Below, piece by piece: positions 33,859 to 43,683 of a DNA stretch of 64,000 nucleotides (position 1 is the stretch's first letter; each line of letters begins with the position of its first letter). This stretch comes from Desulfatitalea alkaliphila. GTDB lineage: Bacteria > Desulfobacterota > Desulfobacteria > Desulfobacterales > Desulfosarcinaceae. The position numbers and the translations under genes were made by a program. The notes beneath the pieces are model-generated. The model searched no databases and was not told the DNA's origin. It was given only the letters and a program-made list of their open reading frames with translations. The stretch covers positions 186,001 to 250,000 of the forward strand of contig NZ_JALJRB010000001.1 of assembly GCF_022968795.1 (NCBI RefSeq). The letters run 5' to 3'.

Positions 33859-34638
33859 ATGACAATGGCCGGCTTATCAAGCAATGACAAACGAACAACA
33901 ACCACTAACCTTGCCCTCATGTGCCAGAAGGCCAAGGCGGGTCGCTCGCGAACTTGTATGGCCTGCGGCAGCGCTTTACCGCCCCGCCGGCGGCGCTATT
34001 GCGACAACAATTGCCGGTTGCAACTGCTGCGCTCCCTCAATCGACGCACCGGCCTGTTGCGCGCGCTGAACACCCGCTACGCCACCTTCTACTTCACCGA
34101 CCGAATGGTCATCATGGACTTGCTGCCCTACGACATGGAGCAGATCTACAGCTACATGCTGCCCCGAAGCGCCAACCGCAAGCCGGTGGACGATTTCTGC
34201 CACCTTTCCAACTCGTTGGGGTCACAATGGTGGCGCGAGCGCGAGCGTACCAAGAAACGTTACCTGGCCTCCCGCCATGTTTTGGCCCAGGCCGTGCGAG
34301 GCAATCGGCCCAAGGAGGCGGTGATACCCGTCTCTTTCGCCGTGCCCTCGGTGCGCATGAGCAGCCTGGTCACCTTGGCGCTGCGCGCCGACGACCTCAC
34401 ACCGGAAAACATCCACAGCCGCATCAAACAGGCCTACCGTTGCCAGGTGAAACAACACCACCCCGACTTGGGCGGAACGGCCCGGGCCTTTGTCAAGATA
34501 CAGGAAGCTTATGAGGCGCTGATCCGCTGGGCCGATCACCCGACCTACGTGTTCCGTGGCGGATTCACCGACAAATGGCTTTATGAAGGCGCCAACAACC
34601 GCTGGATTCAGCCGGCGACCCGTTCCCACACCCCTTGA
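33859..34638 (+). CDS. Protein with N-terminal zinc-knuckle-like motif and C-terminal J-domain
   Basis: An unusual 259-residue protein. Near the N-terminus CMACGSALPPRRRRYCDNNC (about 33-52) looks like a four-cysteine zinc site. The middle is helical and basic. The C-terminal part (about 176-236) is a J-domain with the diagnostic HHPDLGG at about 199-205 and KIQEAYEALIRW. J-domains stimulate DnaK. Having the J-domain at the C-terminus, rather than at the N-terminus as in DnaJ, suggests a specialised DnaK recruiter acting on some client or nucleic acid. GAGGA lies 9 bases before ATG 33859. Confidence 0.78.
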   Translation: MTMAGLSSNDKRTTTTNLALMCQKAKAGRSRTCMACGSALPPRRRRYCDNNCRLQLLRSLNRRTGLLRALNTRYATFYFTDRMVIMDLLPYDMEQIYSYMLPRSANRKPVDDFCHLSNSLGSQWWRERERTKKRYLASRHVLAQAVRGNRPKEAVIPVSFAVPSVRMSSLVTLALRADDLTPENIHSRIKQAYRCQVKQHHPDLGGTARAFVKIQEAYEALIRWADHPTYVFRGGFTDKWLYEGANNRWIQPATRSHTP

Positions 34639-34650
34639 AATCCCGCCGAC

Positions 34651-35526
34651 TCAAGGCACCCGCAGCAAGTAGTCCGCATCGGCGGACGTCACCGTGTCCG
34701 TCTCGAACACCCCCGGCGTCTCCGGCAGGATGACCGCCATGGACCAGGGGCCGTGGTGCGCCACCCGGGCGGGAATGCCCATTTTGCGGGCGTGGGCGCT
34801 GCCTGTGAGAATCACCAAAGTGCGATCCGGATGTGCGGCGAGATAGCGGATCGCATGCTTGGCCATGGCTTCATCCCAGAGCAACTGGGCCTGACAGAAG
34901 TGTTCGAAATCCATATGACCGTGTGCATGGGCTTCGTAGGCCCTGCGAATGAACACCCGGTAAGCGGGTGCCACATCGCAAACGATGTCATCCAATTCGC
35001 CCCGCTGGGCGGGCGTCAGGGACGCGAACCCGTGGCGCGCCACCTGGCGGGAGATCTCCCTGGCGACATTCAACCCGACCATGGGCAGGGCGTGATCCCG
35101 TGCATAATGAAAAATGGGCGCGTACAACGCCCAATCGTAGTTCCAATGCGCCAGGTAAATGTCCTGAAAATCCGCTGCATCCACTTTCCCCGCCACCCAG
35201 CGCTCCAGATCGGCCTGCCCGTCGTGACGAAACATCTCCAGGCCGATGGCCACCCGTGTGCCGGATTGGTGCAACGCTCGAATCACCGCCAACTGGGCCT
35301 GGTGATGCCATGGATTGGTGTGCTGCTCGCCCACCAACACGATACGCGCCTGCTGCAGCGCCGCCACCGCCTCCGGCCCGACCAGGGTGCGGCCCCGATC
35401 CAGGTCCAGCATCTGCAACGGTGCTTGGGTGGGCATGGAACTACACGCGCCGAGGCCCAGCAGCAAGATTGCCGCCATCATCCATTTACACACCGCAACC
35501 CCCTCGAATTGCCGTCTCCTTGGCAT
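34651..35526 (-). CDS. ChaN-like (iron/heme-regulated) lipoprotein
   Basis: The 291-residue exported lipoprotein has the N-terminal signal MMAAILLLGLGAC with its lipobox cysteine, then the ChaN/DUF399 fold. Conserved patches are IVLVGEQHTNPWHHQAQL (about 62-79), GLEMFRHDGQADL (about 94-106), NYDWALYAPIFHYAR, and TGSAHARKMGIP. ChaN-like proteins are iron-regulated lipoproteins that bind heme in some species. ATG 35526 is used; GTG 35493, with GAGG 8 bases ahead, is an equally good start and would give a shorter, more usual signal peptide. Confidence 0.85.
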   Translation of the reverse strand: MPRRRQFEGVAVCKWMMAAILLLGLGACSSMPTQAPLQMLDLDRGRTLVGPEAVAALQQARIVLVGEQHTNPWHHQAQLAVIRALHQSGTRVAIGLEMFRHDGQADLERWVAGKVDAADFQDIYLAHWNYDWALYAPIFHYARDHALPMVGLNVAREISRQVARHGFASLTPAQRGELDDIVCDVAPAYRVFIRRAYEAHAHGHMDFEHFCQAQLLWDEAMAKHAIRYLAAHPDRTLVILTGSAHARKMGIPARVAHHGPWSMAVILPETPGVFETDTVTSADADYLLRVP

Positions 35527-35605
35527 TTTCGTGCATCTCTAACGCCGGTACAGGTGGGTAATGATTGTTGTTGACCGTTCCGTTGATCGGAAAGATGATT
35601 TGCCT

Positions 35606-35628
35606 GCAACTTAACACTTAAAACCGGG
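35606..35628 (+). repeat. Short AACTTAACACTTAAAACC segment in the ChaN-ycgN gap
   Basis: This AT-rich run resembles the AACTTAAAACTT islands at 2860, 49216 and 59695 but lacks their ATCGACAG start. It may be a decayed copy or part of a promoter. Confidence 0.35.
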
Positions 35629-35681
35629 TTTCATCTCTGTTAAATAGTGGCCATTGTGCAGCAGATATCAAGACGGAGCCC

Positions 35682-36125
35682 GTGAACGTGATCCCTTTCT
35701 GGCAAGACACCCCCCTGGCAGCGCTTAGCACCGAGCAGTGGGAAGCGTTGTGCGACGGCTGCGGCCGCTGCTGTTTGCAGAAGCTGCGCAACCCCACCAC
35801 AGGCAAGGTGCAATACACCAGCGTGGCCTGCATGCTGTTGGATATCGACACCTGCCGCTGCACCGACTACGCCATGCGTCACATTCGGGTGCCCGAATGC
35901 CTCGAACTCTCCGCCACCACCATACCCGCCTTGCGTTGGTTGCCCCGCACTTGCGCCTACCGCCTGGTGGCCGAGAAAAAACCGCTGCCCCCTTGGCATC
36001 CGCTGGTCAGCGGCGACCCCCAATCGGTGCATGAGGCGGGCATATCGGTCCGCCGGCGCGCCATCCCGGAACAGTGCGTCCATCCGGACGATCTTGTCAA
36101 CTTCATCATAAAGGACAGATTCTAA
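35682..36125 (+). CDS. YcgN-type cysteine-cluster protein (UPF0260)
   Basis: The 147-residue protein matches E. coli YcgN across its length: WQDTPLAALSTEQWEALCDGCGRCCLQKL at the start (with CDGCGRCC at about 24-31), CMLLDIDTCRCTDYAMRH (about 50-67), ALRWLPRTCAYRLVAEKKPLPPWHPL, and HEAGISVRRRAI. The cysteines probably bind zinc or an iron-sulfur cluster. Its role is unknown. Start choice: GTG 35682 has GGAG only 3 bases away, while GTG 35688 has better spacing. Confidence 0.88.
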   Translation: MNVIPFWQDTPLAALSTEQWEALCDGCGRCCLQKLRNPTTGKVQYTSVACMLLDIDTCRCTDYAMRHIRVPECLELSATTIPALRWLPRTCAYRLVAEKKPLPPWHPLVSGDPQSVHEAGISVRRRAIPEQCVHPDDLVNFIIKDRF

Positions 36126-36142
36126 GTGGTCGTGGGATGCGC

Positions 36143-38608
36143 TTACATCGTCGCCTGATAGGTGGTGATTTCCGGATCGAGCAACACGCGGCGGCCATAA
36201 GGAGTTGGTGCCAGGGCCGGCCAGTGGGATGGATACAAAGTGGCGAATACCCGCTGAAACATCGCCTCCAGTAGTTGATCCGCCTGCATGGTGGCGCGGG
36301 GGGCGCTGAGAGCCGCCAAAGTCAGCGCCTTCTCTTCCTGGCGGGTTTTGAGCTTTTCGAACAGTTCGAAAAAGAGCAGGATCGGGTCCCGAGCGAGCTG
36401 CGCATCCCGGAGCAAACGGTTTTTCATCTGGCCGATTTTCTCCGCGGAAGCCTCCTTGAGGAAACGGCGCTTGTCACCGCTGTTGAAAAAAGACTGTTCA
36501 CCGACCGCACGCACAACGGCCTTGTCGATCTCGGCCATGTCGGCCCGCAGGCCGGTGGTCATCTCGGCCACGAAATTGTCCGGCACGGCGATGGACAATC
36601 GGGCGAAGGCCTGGCCGTGACGCGCCATACCCTCCTGGAATTCGGCCACGGCGCTGTTCCAAAACAGCCGCTGAATCCGCATCACCTCGTCGACCAGATC
36701 GGGCCCGCCGGGATCCAACACCTTCAAACGGTCGATCATTTCGGGGAAAACGTGGGCGGTGGCGGAAAACAGGTGCTCACCGGTCATCAGTTTGTACAAG
36801 AGGGCGATGGTGGCATGCCAATCCTGAAGGTGCAGCACCAGCGCCAGATCATCGTACACCTCCAGCAAGATCGCATTGGACATCAGATGGGCCGGGGTGG
36901 CATACAGCGGCGTGCCGGCCAATTGGGGCTGCGCGATCCGCACGGGGTCCGCCGCATCGATGGCAACGGCGGTCTCCACATCGATCAGGCCGATGGAAAA
37001 TTTGTCCGGGTTGTTGAGAAAGCCGGGATAGTCATCGGGGTTGCCCGCCACGAACAGGTTCTCCGGCTTCAGATCGCGCATGGCCAACCCCTTTTGGCCG
37101 ATCCAGGCCAGCAAGTCGAGCAGATTGGCGGCGAGGGCTTCCACGGGGCGCCGGTAGCGGGAAAACCGTGTTTCGCGGATGTAGCTGCGCAAATGGCTGC
37201 GGTAACGCTCCACCAGCCGTCGGTTCTCTTGCACCACCGTCTCCAACAACTGATTGACCTGCTCCATAGCCGGCCGGGGCAAGCTCTGCTCCTCGACCGC
37301 AGGCGGATCACCCACCAAGTGCCCCAAGAACCACTGCTTGAGGTGGTATGACGGCACCTCCCCGTGACCCGGTTGGGACGCCAGCCGACGCAACCGCCCC
37401 TCGCACCGGTAGTACACCTCCTGCAGGGCAAGGCATTCCGGCGCCGCCGACTCCCCGTAACGGCAGACAAAGCCGTGCTGATCCCACAACAATTCGGGAT
37501 GCTGGCGCGCTTCTTCGTTCAAACGGCCGTAGCCGCCATGGATCTCCTCCAAAACGGTGCTGAGAAAGTAGTGCTTGGCCAGATCCATGAAAAAAGCAAA
37601 AGAGTCCCCCAATTGCAGGTGGGCCTGCAGTTCCGGCTGTTCCTCCAGCATCCGCATGTAGCGGGTTTCCAGCACCTCGGCCGGCAACCGGTCGCTGTCC
37701 GCGATGACGTGCACCGCCTCCAGAATCACCGACACCCGGGGCACGATGCACTCACGGGGGGCCAACCGCGCCAGGATCCGACCTTCGGCGGCGATTTGAC
37801 GTCTGTAGTCGCTGAAGCGCACCACCGGCTGCGCGGGAATCTTGATCACCATGTGGGTGTCGTAGATCACATAGAAACACTGGCTGCGGCTACCGCCGCC
37901 CTGGCCCAACAGGCCGATGGACATCCGCCGCGTTTCCCACTCCTGCCCATGGAAAATACGCATCTCATAGATCTCGTCCGGACAGACGGATCGGGTTTCC
38001 ACCAGATAGATCTGGGCCAAGGCATCCGCGGCGGCACCCAACTGGTGACGGAACAGCTCAAGAAAAAACGCCAGAATCAGCTGCCCCCCCGGCAAAGGGA
38101 CCGGCGGTTGCGACGTCGACGGCACCTTTCGGGATCGGGGCGGCCGGACAACGGGCGCAAGCGGCATCTCCGCCTGCGATGGCGGGGGGGCGGTGGCATC
38201 GCCGGGACGCCCAAACGGCCGCAAGGCAACCATCTTGCGCCGCGGGCGCAGCAGGAGCACCAGCACAATCAACACCACCAGGGTCGGTGCACCCACCACC
38301 CATTTGGCATAAAGGAGGACGGCCTCGCCATCGAGCCCCACCCGTGCCGCCAAGGTGTCCAGCAAAGAAGAGCGCGGCCGCTGGGTCCCGTCCGCTGAAC
38401 GGGTCATTGCATCCCCGTCCGCCGGCCGCCGGTCCGGCGGCAGGACCCAATCTTGGGCGTCGGGCGCCGTCGCGGGCGCGGCAGCGGCCACCGGCCAAGC
38501 CACGGCCAACCCCAGGACCAAGACCGCCATCCACAATCCTGTCGTTCCGATCATTCGCAAATTGCCGGCAACCCCCTTAGGATCGCCGGTCCCGCTGAAC
38601 TTCGGCAT
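36143..38608 (-). CDS. Membrane-anchored Hanks-type protein kinase with a large insertion
   Basis: The 821-residue protein has a signal-like helix near residues 22-44, a Pro-rich periplasmic stretch, a transmembrane helix (about 102-121), and then a cytoplasmic kinase-like domain. The glycine loop is LLGQGGGSRSQ (about 233-243), the lysine is in VIKIP (K256), and the alpha-C glutamate is near 275. The catalytic loop is MRDLKPENLF with D512, the metal aspartate is in LIDVETAV (DVE in place of DFG, D543), and TPLYATPAH stands near the APE site. About 235 residues separate the alpha-C glutamate and catalytic loop, far more than the usual 70-90. ATG 38608 is used, with AAAGG ahead. The substrate is unknown. 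It is divergent from clpB. Confidence 0.75.
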   Translation of the reverse strand: MPKFSGTGDPKGVAGNLRMIGTTGLWMAVLVLGLAVAWPVAAAAPATAPDAQDWVLPPDRRPADGDAMTRSADGTQRPRSSLLDTLAARVGLDGEAVLLYAKWVVGAPTLVVLIVLVLLLRPRRKMVALRPFGRPGDATAPPPSQAEMPLAPVVRPPRSRKVPSTSQPPVPLPGGQLILAFFLELFRHQLGAAADALAQIYLVETRSVCPDEIYEMRIFHGQEWETRRMSIGLLGQGGGSRSQCFYVIYDTHMVIKIPAQPVVRFSDYRRQIAAEGRILARLAPRECIVPRVSVILEAVHVIADSDRLPAEVLETRYMRMLEEQPELQAHLQLGDSFAFFMDLAKHYFLSTVLEEIHGGYGRLNEEARQHPELLWDQHGFVCRYGESAAPECLALQEVYYRCEGRLRRLASQPGHGEVPSYHLKQWFLGHLVGDPPAVEEQSLPRPAMEQVNQLLETVVQENRRLVERYRSHLRSYIRETRFSRYRRPVEALAANLLDLLAWIGQKGLAMRDLKPENLFVAGNPDDYPGFLNNPDKFSIGLIDVETAVAIDAADPVRIAQPQLAGTPLYATPAHLMSNAILLEVYDDLALVLHLQDWHATIALLYKLMTGEHLFSATAHVFPEMIDRLKVLDPGGPDLVDEVMRIQRLFWNSAVAEFQEGMARHGQAFARLSIAVPDNFVAEMTTGLRADMAEIDKAVVRAVGEQSFFNSGDKRRFLKEASAEKIGQMKNRLLRDAQLARDPILLFFELFEKLKTRQEEKALTLAALSAPRATMQADQLLEAMFQRVFATLYPSHWPALAPTPYGRRVLLDPEITTYQATM

Positions 38609-38818
38609 GACCACCTTTACACCGGACGGGGGCGCGGCGCCCCACGATCAGTTCGCAACCCAAGAGAAAATAGACCACCGGCCGGATGTCGATGCGGCAT
38701 TGGCAACGCGCGGCGGCAGTGACGAAAATTGTTTGGCCGCTACCGATCCGATGGTTCGGGGATATCCCGCAAAGCTTTGTTATTCCGGCTATACCACACT
38801 TTTTTGCCGGAAATGGAT

Positions 38819-38846
38819 TTGACAACGAATGGGCCATGGTTAAATT
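38819..38846 (+). promoter_or_regulatory. Promoter of clpB (sigma-70 like)
   Basis: TTGACA (38819-38824), a 16-base spacer and TAAATT (38841-38846) lie 38 bases ahead of the clpB start. No clear CIRCE element or sigma-32-type CCCCAT box was seen in the gap. Confidence 0.55.
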
Positions 38847-38883
38847 TCATGCAAAAATCAGACCATTGAAACCAGGAGGCGTC

Positions 38884-41475
38884 ATGCGTTTCGACAAGTT
38901 TACCATCAAATCCCAAGAGTTGATCCAAAATGCCCAGGCCCTTGCCGGTCGCCTGCACAACCAGCAGATCGAACCGGAGCACGCGCTGGCCGCCATGCTG
39001 GCGGAGAAGGAAGGGGTCGCCCGTTCCATTCTGCGCAAGCTGGGGGTATCCCCCGACGCCATCGCCCAGGAAACGGCGGTGGCCCTGGATCGGCTGCCCA
39101 AGGTGACCGGCGGCACCGATGTCTATCTCTCCCCCCGGACCCGCACCCTGCTGGAGAAGGCCTTTGCTGAAGCCGACAAGATGAAGGACGAGTATGTGAG
39201 CATCGAGCACATCCTGCTGGCGGTGGTGGATGAAAAGGGCGGCGCGGCCCAAAAGCTGCTCGAACGCAACGGCGTAACGCGGGATGTGCTGCTCAAGGTG
39301 CTGATGGAGATCCGGGGGCATCAGCGCATCACGGACCCCAACCCCGAGGAGAAGTACCAGGCCCTGGAAAAGTTCAGCCGCGACCTGACCGAGCTGGCGC
39401 GCCTGGGCAAGCTGGACCCGGTAATCGGTAGGGATGAGGAAATCCGGCGCATCGTGCAGGTCCTTTCCCGGCGCACCAAGAACAATCCGGTGCTCATCGG
39501 CGAACCGGGCGTGGGCAAAACCGCCATCGTCGAGGGGCTGGCCCAGCGCATCGTGGCCGGCGACGTGTCCGAAACCCTTAAAAACCGTCGGCTGGTGGCC
39601 CTGGACATGGGCGCCCTGATCGCCGGCGCCAAGTACCGCGGCGAGTTCGAGGATCGGCTCAAGGCGGTGCTTAAAGAGGTGGAAAAGGCCGAGGGCGAAA
39701 TCATTCTCTTCATCGACGAGCTGCACACCCTGGTGGGTGCCGGCGCCGCCGAAGGGGCCATGGACGCCTCCAACATGCTCAAGCCGGCCCTGGCCCGGGG
39801 CACCCTGCGCTGTGTGGGGGCCACCACCATCAACGAATACCGCAAGCACATCGAAAAGGACGCCGCCCTGGAACGCCGCTTCCAGCCGGTGCTGGTCAGC
39901 GAACCCACGGTGGAAGACACCATCTCCATCCTGCGCGGACTCAAGGAGAAATATGAGGTGCACCACGGGGTGCGCATCAAGGATTCGGCCATCGTGGCCG
40001 CCGCCACCCTCTCGGACCGCTATATCGCCGACCGCTTCCTGCCGGACAAAGCCATCGACCTGGTCGACGAGTGCGCCTCCAAGCTGCGCATCGAGATCGA
40101 CTCCATGCCCGTGGAAATCGACGAGGTGCAGCGCAAGATCACCCAGGCGGAGATCGAACGCCAGGCGCTGAAAAAGGAGACCGACGACGCCTCCCGCGAA
40201 CGCCTGGCAAAACTGGAAAACGACCTGGAGCTGCTGCGGGCCGACCTGACCCGCATGAAGGCCCACTGGGACCAGGAAAAAGAGCTGATTCAGAAGATCC
40301 GCAAGATCAAAGAGGACCAGGAACAGGTCAACATCGAGCAGCAGAAGGCCGAGCGGGAGGGCGACCTGGCCCGCGTGGCCGAACTGCGGTACGGCCGGGC
40401 CATCGAACTGAACCGAGCCCTCGAACAGGCGCGCAACGACCTTACGGATCTGCAGACCGAGCGCAAGATGCTCAAAGAGGAGGTGGACGACGAGGACATC
40501 GCCGAGGTGGTCTCCCGCTGGACCGGTATTCCGGTCAGCCGGATGATGGAGAGCGAGCGGGACAAGCTGGTGCACATGGAGGAGCGGCTGGGTCGCCGCG
40601 TCATCGGGCAGCAAAAAGCCATCGAGGCCGTGTCCAACGCCGTGCGCCGCGCCCGCTCGGGCTTGCAGGACCCCAACCGGCCCATCGGCTCCTTCATTTT
40701 CATGGGCCCCACCGGCGTGGGCAAGACGGAGCTGGCCAAGGCCCTGGCCCAATTCATCTTCGATGACGAGCAGGCCATGGTGCGGGTGGACATGTCCGAA
40801 TACATGGAAAAGCACGCCGTGGCCCGCTTGATCGGCGCACCGCCGGGCTATGTGGGCTACGAAGAGGGCGGCTACCTGACGGAAGCGGTCCGCCGGAGGC
40901 CTTATTCGGTGATCCTGTTCGATGAAATCGAAAAGGCCCACCCCGAGGTGTTCAACGTCCTGCTGCAAATCCTGGACGACGGCCGCATGACCGACGGCCA
41001 CGGGCGCACGGTGGACTTCAAGAACACCATCGTGATCATGACCTCCAACGTGGGCAGCCAATGGATCCAGGAGCTGGGCAACGAACAGCGCAGCGAAATG
41101 GAACGCCGGGTCACCGACGCCCTGCGGGCGCAGTTCAAGCCGGAGTTTCTCAACCGCATCGACGAAATCATCATCTTTTTGAACCTCACCGCCGACCAGA
41201 TCGGTGCCATCGTGGAGATCCAACTGCAGCACCTGTTACGGCGGTTGGCGGACCGTAAAATCACCCTGACACTGACGCCGGCGGCGCGGCAAGTGCTGAT
41301 CGACCGCGGCTACGATCCGGTTTACGGTGCCCGCCCCCTTAAACGGGCGATTCAGCAGTTGATCGAAAACCCCCTCTCCATGGAGATGCTCAAAGGCAAC
41401 GTGCGGGAAGGGGCCAACCTGCAAGTGGATGCCCAAGGCGACGCCGTGGTGTTCGTGGAGGTGGAGGCGTCCTGA
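38884..41475 (+). CDS. clpB: ATP-dependent chaperone ClpB
   Basis: ClpB is a hexameric disaggregase that works with DnaK to rescue aggregated proteins. The 863-residue protein has the double Clp-N domain (to about 145), AAA-1 with Walker [14 protein letters not shown] (about 204), and the long middle coiled-coil domain (about 410-525) that distinguishes ClpB from ClpA/C. AAA-2 follows with [14 protein letters not shown] (about 608) and FDEIEKAHP as Walker B. The start is ATG 38884 with AGGAGG 6 bases upstream; an in-frame extension upstream is not part of the family. Confidence 0.97.
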   Translation: MRFDKFTIKSQELIQNAQALAGRLHNQQIEPEHALAAMLAEKEGVARSILRKLGVSPDAIAQETAVALDRLPKVTGGTDVYLSPRTRTLLEKAFAEADKMKDEYVSIEHILLAVVDEKGGAAQKLLERNGVTRDVLLKVLMEIRGHQRITDPNPEEKYQALEKFSRDLTELARLGKLDPVIGRDEEIRRIVQVLSRRTKNNPVLIGEPGVGKTAIVEGLAQRIVAGDVSETLKNRRLVALDMGALIAGAKYRGEFEDRLKAVLKEVEKAEGEIILFIDELHTLVGAGAAEGAMDASNMLKPALARGTLRCVGATTINEYRKHIEKDAALERRFQPVLVSEPTVEDTISILRGLKEKYEVHHGVRIKDSAIVAAATLSDRYIADRFLPDKAIDLVDECASKLRIEIDSMPVEIDEVQRKITQAEIERQALKKETDDASRERLAKLENDLELLRADLTRMKAHWDQEKELIQKIRKIKEDQEQVNIEQQKAEREGDLARVAELRYGRAIELNRALEQARNDLTDLQTERKMLKEEVDDEDIAEVVSRWTGIPVSRMMESERDKLVHMEERLGRRVIGQQKAIEAVSNAVRRARSGLQDPNRPIGSFIFMGPTGVGKTELAKALAQFIFDDEQAMVRVDMSEYMEKHAVARLIGAPPGYVGYEEGGYLTEAVRRRPYSVILFDEIEKAHPEVFNVLLQILDDGRMTDGHGRTVDFKNTIVIMTSNVGSQWIQELGNEQRSEMERRVTDALRAQFKPEFLNRIDEIIIFLNLTADQIGAIVEIQLQHLLRRLADRKITLTLTPAARQVLIDRGYDPVYGARPLKRAIQQLIENPLSMEMLKGNVREGANLQVDAQGDAVVFVEVEAS

Positions 41476-41605
41476 GCGGCCCATGCAGCGGCTGCCGATT
41501 CGTGAAAACGGTCACGGTCGCAGCAACGTCGAAAGTGAGCGGACGAACAGCGCCGAGGGATAGGCGAACAGCGACCGGATCGGACCCCAAAAACCGCAAC
41601 GGCAA

Positions 41606-42574
41606 TTATGGCGCCGCCGGCTTCAAGGAAGACGTCCGGCGCCAGTCGTCCGCCATTCGATCCACGGCCGCCGGCAACGGCAAGGGATCGTAGCCCAGCG
41701 CGTAAGCGCGGCGGCTGTCCAGGGAGCAGTCGGGGGCGCGTTGATAGGGCAGCGGAATCTCATCAATGGTCACCGAGCGGATGGCGCCGGCCGGCAGCGC
41801 CATCCGCTCGGCCACCATCAGGCCCAGTTCGTAACGGGAGATGCGGCTGCGGCCGCCCAGGTGCAACAACCCCCGTGCTCGGCCCGTCAGCGCCAGCAGC
41901 CCCCGGGCCGCACTGTGGATGTCCACCGGCGTGCGAAACTCGTCCACGAACAGATGGAGGGGCCGGCCTTGAACGATGGCCGACACCATCTGCCGAGTGA
42001 AATGGTCTTGGCCGTGGGGCGGCGGGGCCAAGCCGACCAGCAACGGCAAGCGGCACACCAGGGCTTGGCGGCAGCGCGTGCGCACCGCATCCTCGGCCCG
42101 GGCCTTCTGCGCGCCATACACACAGACCGGATCCGGCGCCGCGGTTTCATCATAGGGTGCCTGCCGACCGCCGAAAACCAGATCGGTGGAAGTGAAGGTC
42201 AGTGCGATCCCGTAGTGCTCGCACAACTCGGCCAGCCGGGCCGGCACCTGCACATTGATCACCTCGGCCGCCGCCGGCCCTTTTTGGCAAACCCCCACAC
42301 GGGCCTCCGCGGCGGCATGGACCACCGCATGGGGCGCCAGGCGGCGCATCAGGCCTTCCAAACCGCTCAGATCGGTCAGGTCGGCCTGAATGCAGCACAC
42401 CCCCGCCACCGCAGGCTTTGGCTTTCTGTACAAGGCGGTCACCGACCACTGCCGCCGGGCGGACCGACACAGGGCATATCCCAAATACCCGCCGGCGCCG
42501 GTGATCAGCAGACGCGGTTTCGCCCCCGGATCAGCCCTATCGTTGCGGCAGGCGGTTTCCATGGACGCACTCAT
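41606..42574 (-). CDS. SDR-family NAD(P)-dependent reductase, RfbD/NAD-epimerase type
   Basis: Extended short-chain dehydrogenase with an NAD(P) loop LLITGAGGYLGYAL (about 22-35), the strand LTFTSTDLVFGG with active-site Ser/Thr (about 122-133), and YGAQKARAED with the catalytic YxxxK (about 150-159). The pattern is that of dTDP-4-dehydrorhamnose reductase-like proteins. No sugar-nucleotide genes lie nearby, so the substrate is open. It starts 8 bases after the 3-hydroxyacyl-CoA dehydrogenase and is probably in one operon. ATG 42574 is used; ATG 42562 is a possible alternative. Confidence 0.8.
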   Translation of the reverse strand: MSASMETACRNDRADPGAKPRLLITGAGGYLGYALCRSARRQWSVTALYRKPKPAVAGVCCIQADLTDLSGLEGLMRRLAPHAVVHAAAEARVGVCQKGPAAAEVINVQVPARLAELCEHYGIALTFTSTDLVFGGRQAPYDETAAPDPVCVYGAQKARAEDAVRTRCRQALVCRLPLLVGLAPPPHGQDHFTRQMVSAIVQGRPLHLFVDEFRTPVDIHSAARGLLALTGRARGLLHLGGRSRISRYELGLMVAERMALPAGAIRSVTIDEIPLPYQRAPDCSLDSRRAYALGYDPLPLPAAVDRMADDWRRTSSLKPAAP

Positions 42575-42582
42575 CCCGAGTG

Positions 42583-43440
42583 CTATTTGCTGTCGTAAGT
42601 GTAAACACCCTTGCCGGTTTTCCGGCCGAACCGCTTCGCCCGCACCAATTTCTTGAGCAGAGGGGCCGGGCGGTATTTGTCCCCCAGCTCCGCATGCAGG
42701 TTTTCGATGACGTGCAAGAGGGTTTCCAGCCCGATCAGGTCCGCCAGGGCCAGGGGGCCGATGGGATGGTTGCATCCCAGCACCATGCCCTTGTCGATGT
42801 CCTCGGGGGTGGCGATGCCTTCGCCCAGGGCGTAGAACGCCTCATTCAACATGGAACACAGCAGCCGGTTCACCGCAAAGGCCGGCGCCTCTTCCACCAC
42901 GATGATCTCCTTGCCGATGGAAGCACCCCAGGTTTTGGCCGCCTGCAAGGTCTCTTCGGACGTCTCCTGGCCCTTGATAATCTCCAGCAGCCGCATCACC
43001 GGCACGGGGTTGAAGAAGTGGGTGCCGATGAATTTATCGGGCCTCTTGGTGGCCGCGGCGATTTCAGTGATGCTCAGGCCCGATGTGTTGGTGAAAAAGA
43101 GACAATCATCGGAGACGATCCGCTCCAGCTCGCTGAACAGTTCCTTCTTGGGCGTCAACACCTCGATGATCACCTCCACCACGAAGTCCGCATCCCGCGC
43201 GGCAGCCTCCAGATCCACCAAGGGCGTGACGCGCCGCAACACCGCGTCCATCTCCTCCTGACTGCTCTTTCCCTTCTCCACCGCCCGCGCCAGGTTTTTG
43301 CGGATGATCCCCATGCCGTTGTCGACGAACCGCTGCTCGATGTCCCGCAACGTGACGTTGTACCCCGCCTGGGCGCACACCTGGGCAATACCGCTGCCCA
43401 TCAACCCGGCCCCCACCACACATACGTTCTTCTTCTCCAT
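42583..43440 (-). CDS. 3-hydroxyacyl-CoA (3-hydroxybutyryl-CoA) dehydrogenase
   Basis: NAD(P)-dependent enzyme that interconverts 3-hydroxyacyl-CoA and 3-oxoacyl-CoA. The Rossmann loop is VVGAGLMGSGIAQV (about 7-20), the serine is in TNTSGLSI, and the catalytic histidine is in GTHFFNPVPVMRLLEI (about 138-153). The C-terminal dimerisation domain has GCNHPIGPLALADLIGL and FGRKTGKGVYTY. The length of 285 residues is typical of the single-domain form. AAAGGA is 10 bases ahead of ATG 43440. A second paralogue lies at 51273-52121, about 8 kb away. Confidence 0.92.
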   Translation of the reverse strand: MEKKNVCVVGAGLMGSGIAQVCAQAGYNVTLRDIEQRFVDNGMGIIRKNLARAVEKGKSSQEEMDAVLRRVTPLVDLEAAARDADFVVEVIIEVLTPKKELFSELERIVSDDCLFFTNTSGLSITEIAAATKRPDKFIGTHFFNPVPVMRLLEIIKGQETSEETLQAAKTWGASIGKEIIVVEEAPAFAVNRLLCSMLNEAFYALGEGIATPEDIDKGMVLGCNHPIGPLALADLIGLETLLHVIENLHAELGDKYRPAPLLKKLVRAKRFGRKTGKGVYTYDSK

Positions 43441-43584
43441 CGCTACCCGATCCTTTCCTGTTGTTGAAACAATTGCCATGATGGCGCGCAAACCATCGCA
43501 GTCAGAAACTGAACCCGATTAATCGACGGCAAGATGCCCATAAACAACCGGGGAAGTCAATGGGAGCAGGCGTATCGGGTTTGT

Positions 43585-43662
43585 TGGATATGTTGGATTG
43601 ATCGCGCATTTGTTGGGTTGGAAGGGGTTGGGAGAAAATAGTTTTAAGTTTCAAGTTTAAAC
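43585..43662 (-). repeat. GTTGG-rich and AAGTTTCAAGTTT intergenic repeat
   Basis: The gap before the 3-hydroxyacyl-CoA dehydrogenase holds several GTTGGAT/GTTGGGTT units (43580-43632), followed by GTTTTAAGTTTCAAGTTTAA (from 43641). Read on the minus strand these are the AACTTGAAACTTAAAAC and CAACCCAAC motifs seen in other intergenic spaces, here in the opposite orientation. No gene or terminator is seen in this stretch. Confidence 0.5.
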
Positions 43663-43683
43663 TATCCTTTTAATAACAAAAAT

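Noticed and set aside
38740-41232. 830-codon antisense frame over clpB
   Set aside because: Gly/His/Val-rich low-complexity product typical of antisense GC-rich frames; clpB is unambiguous.
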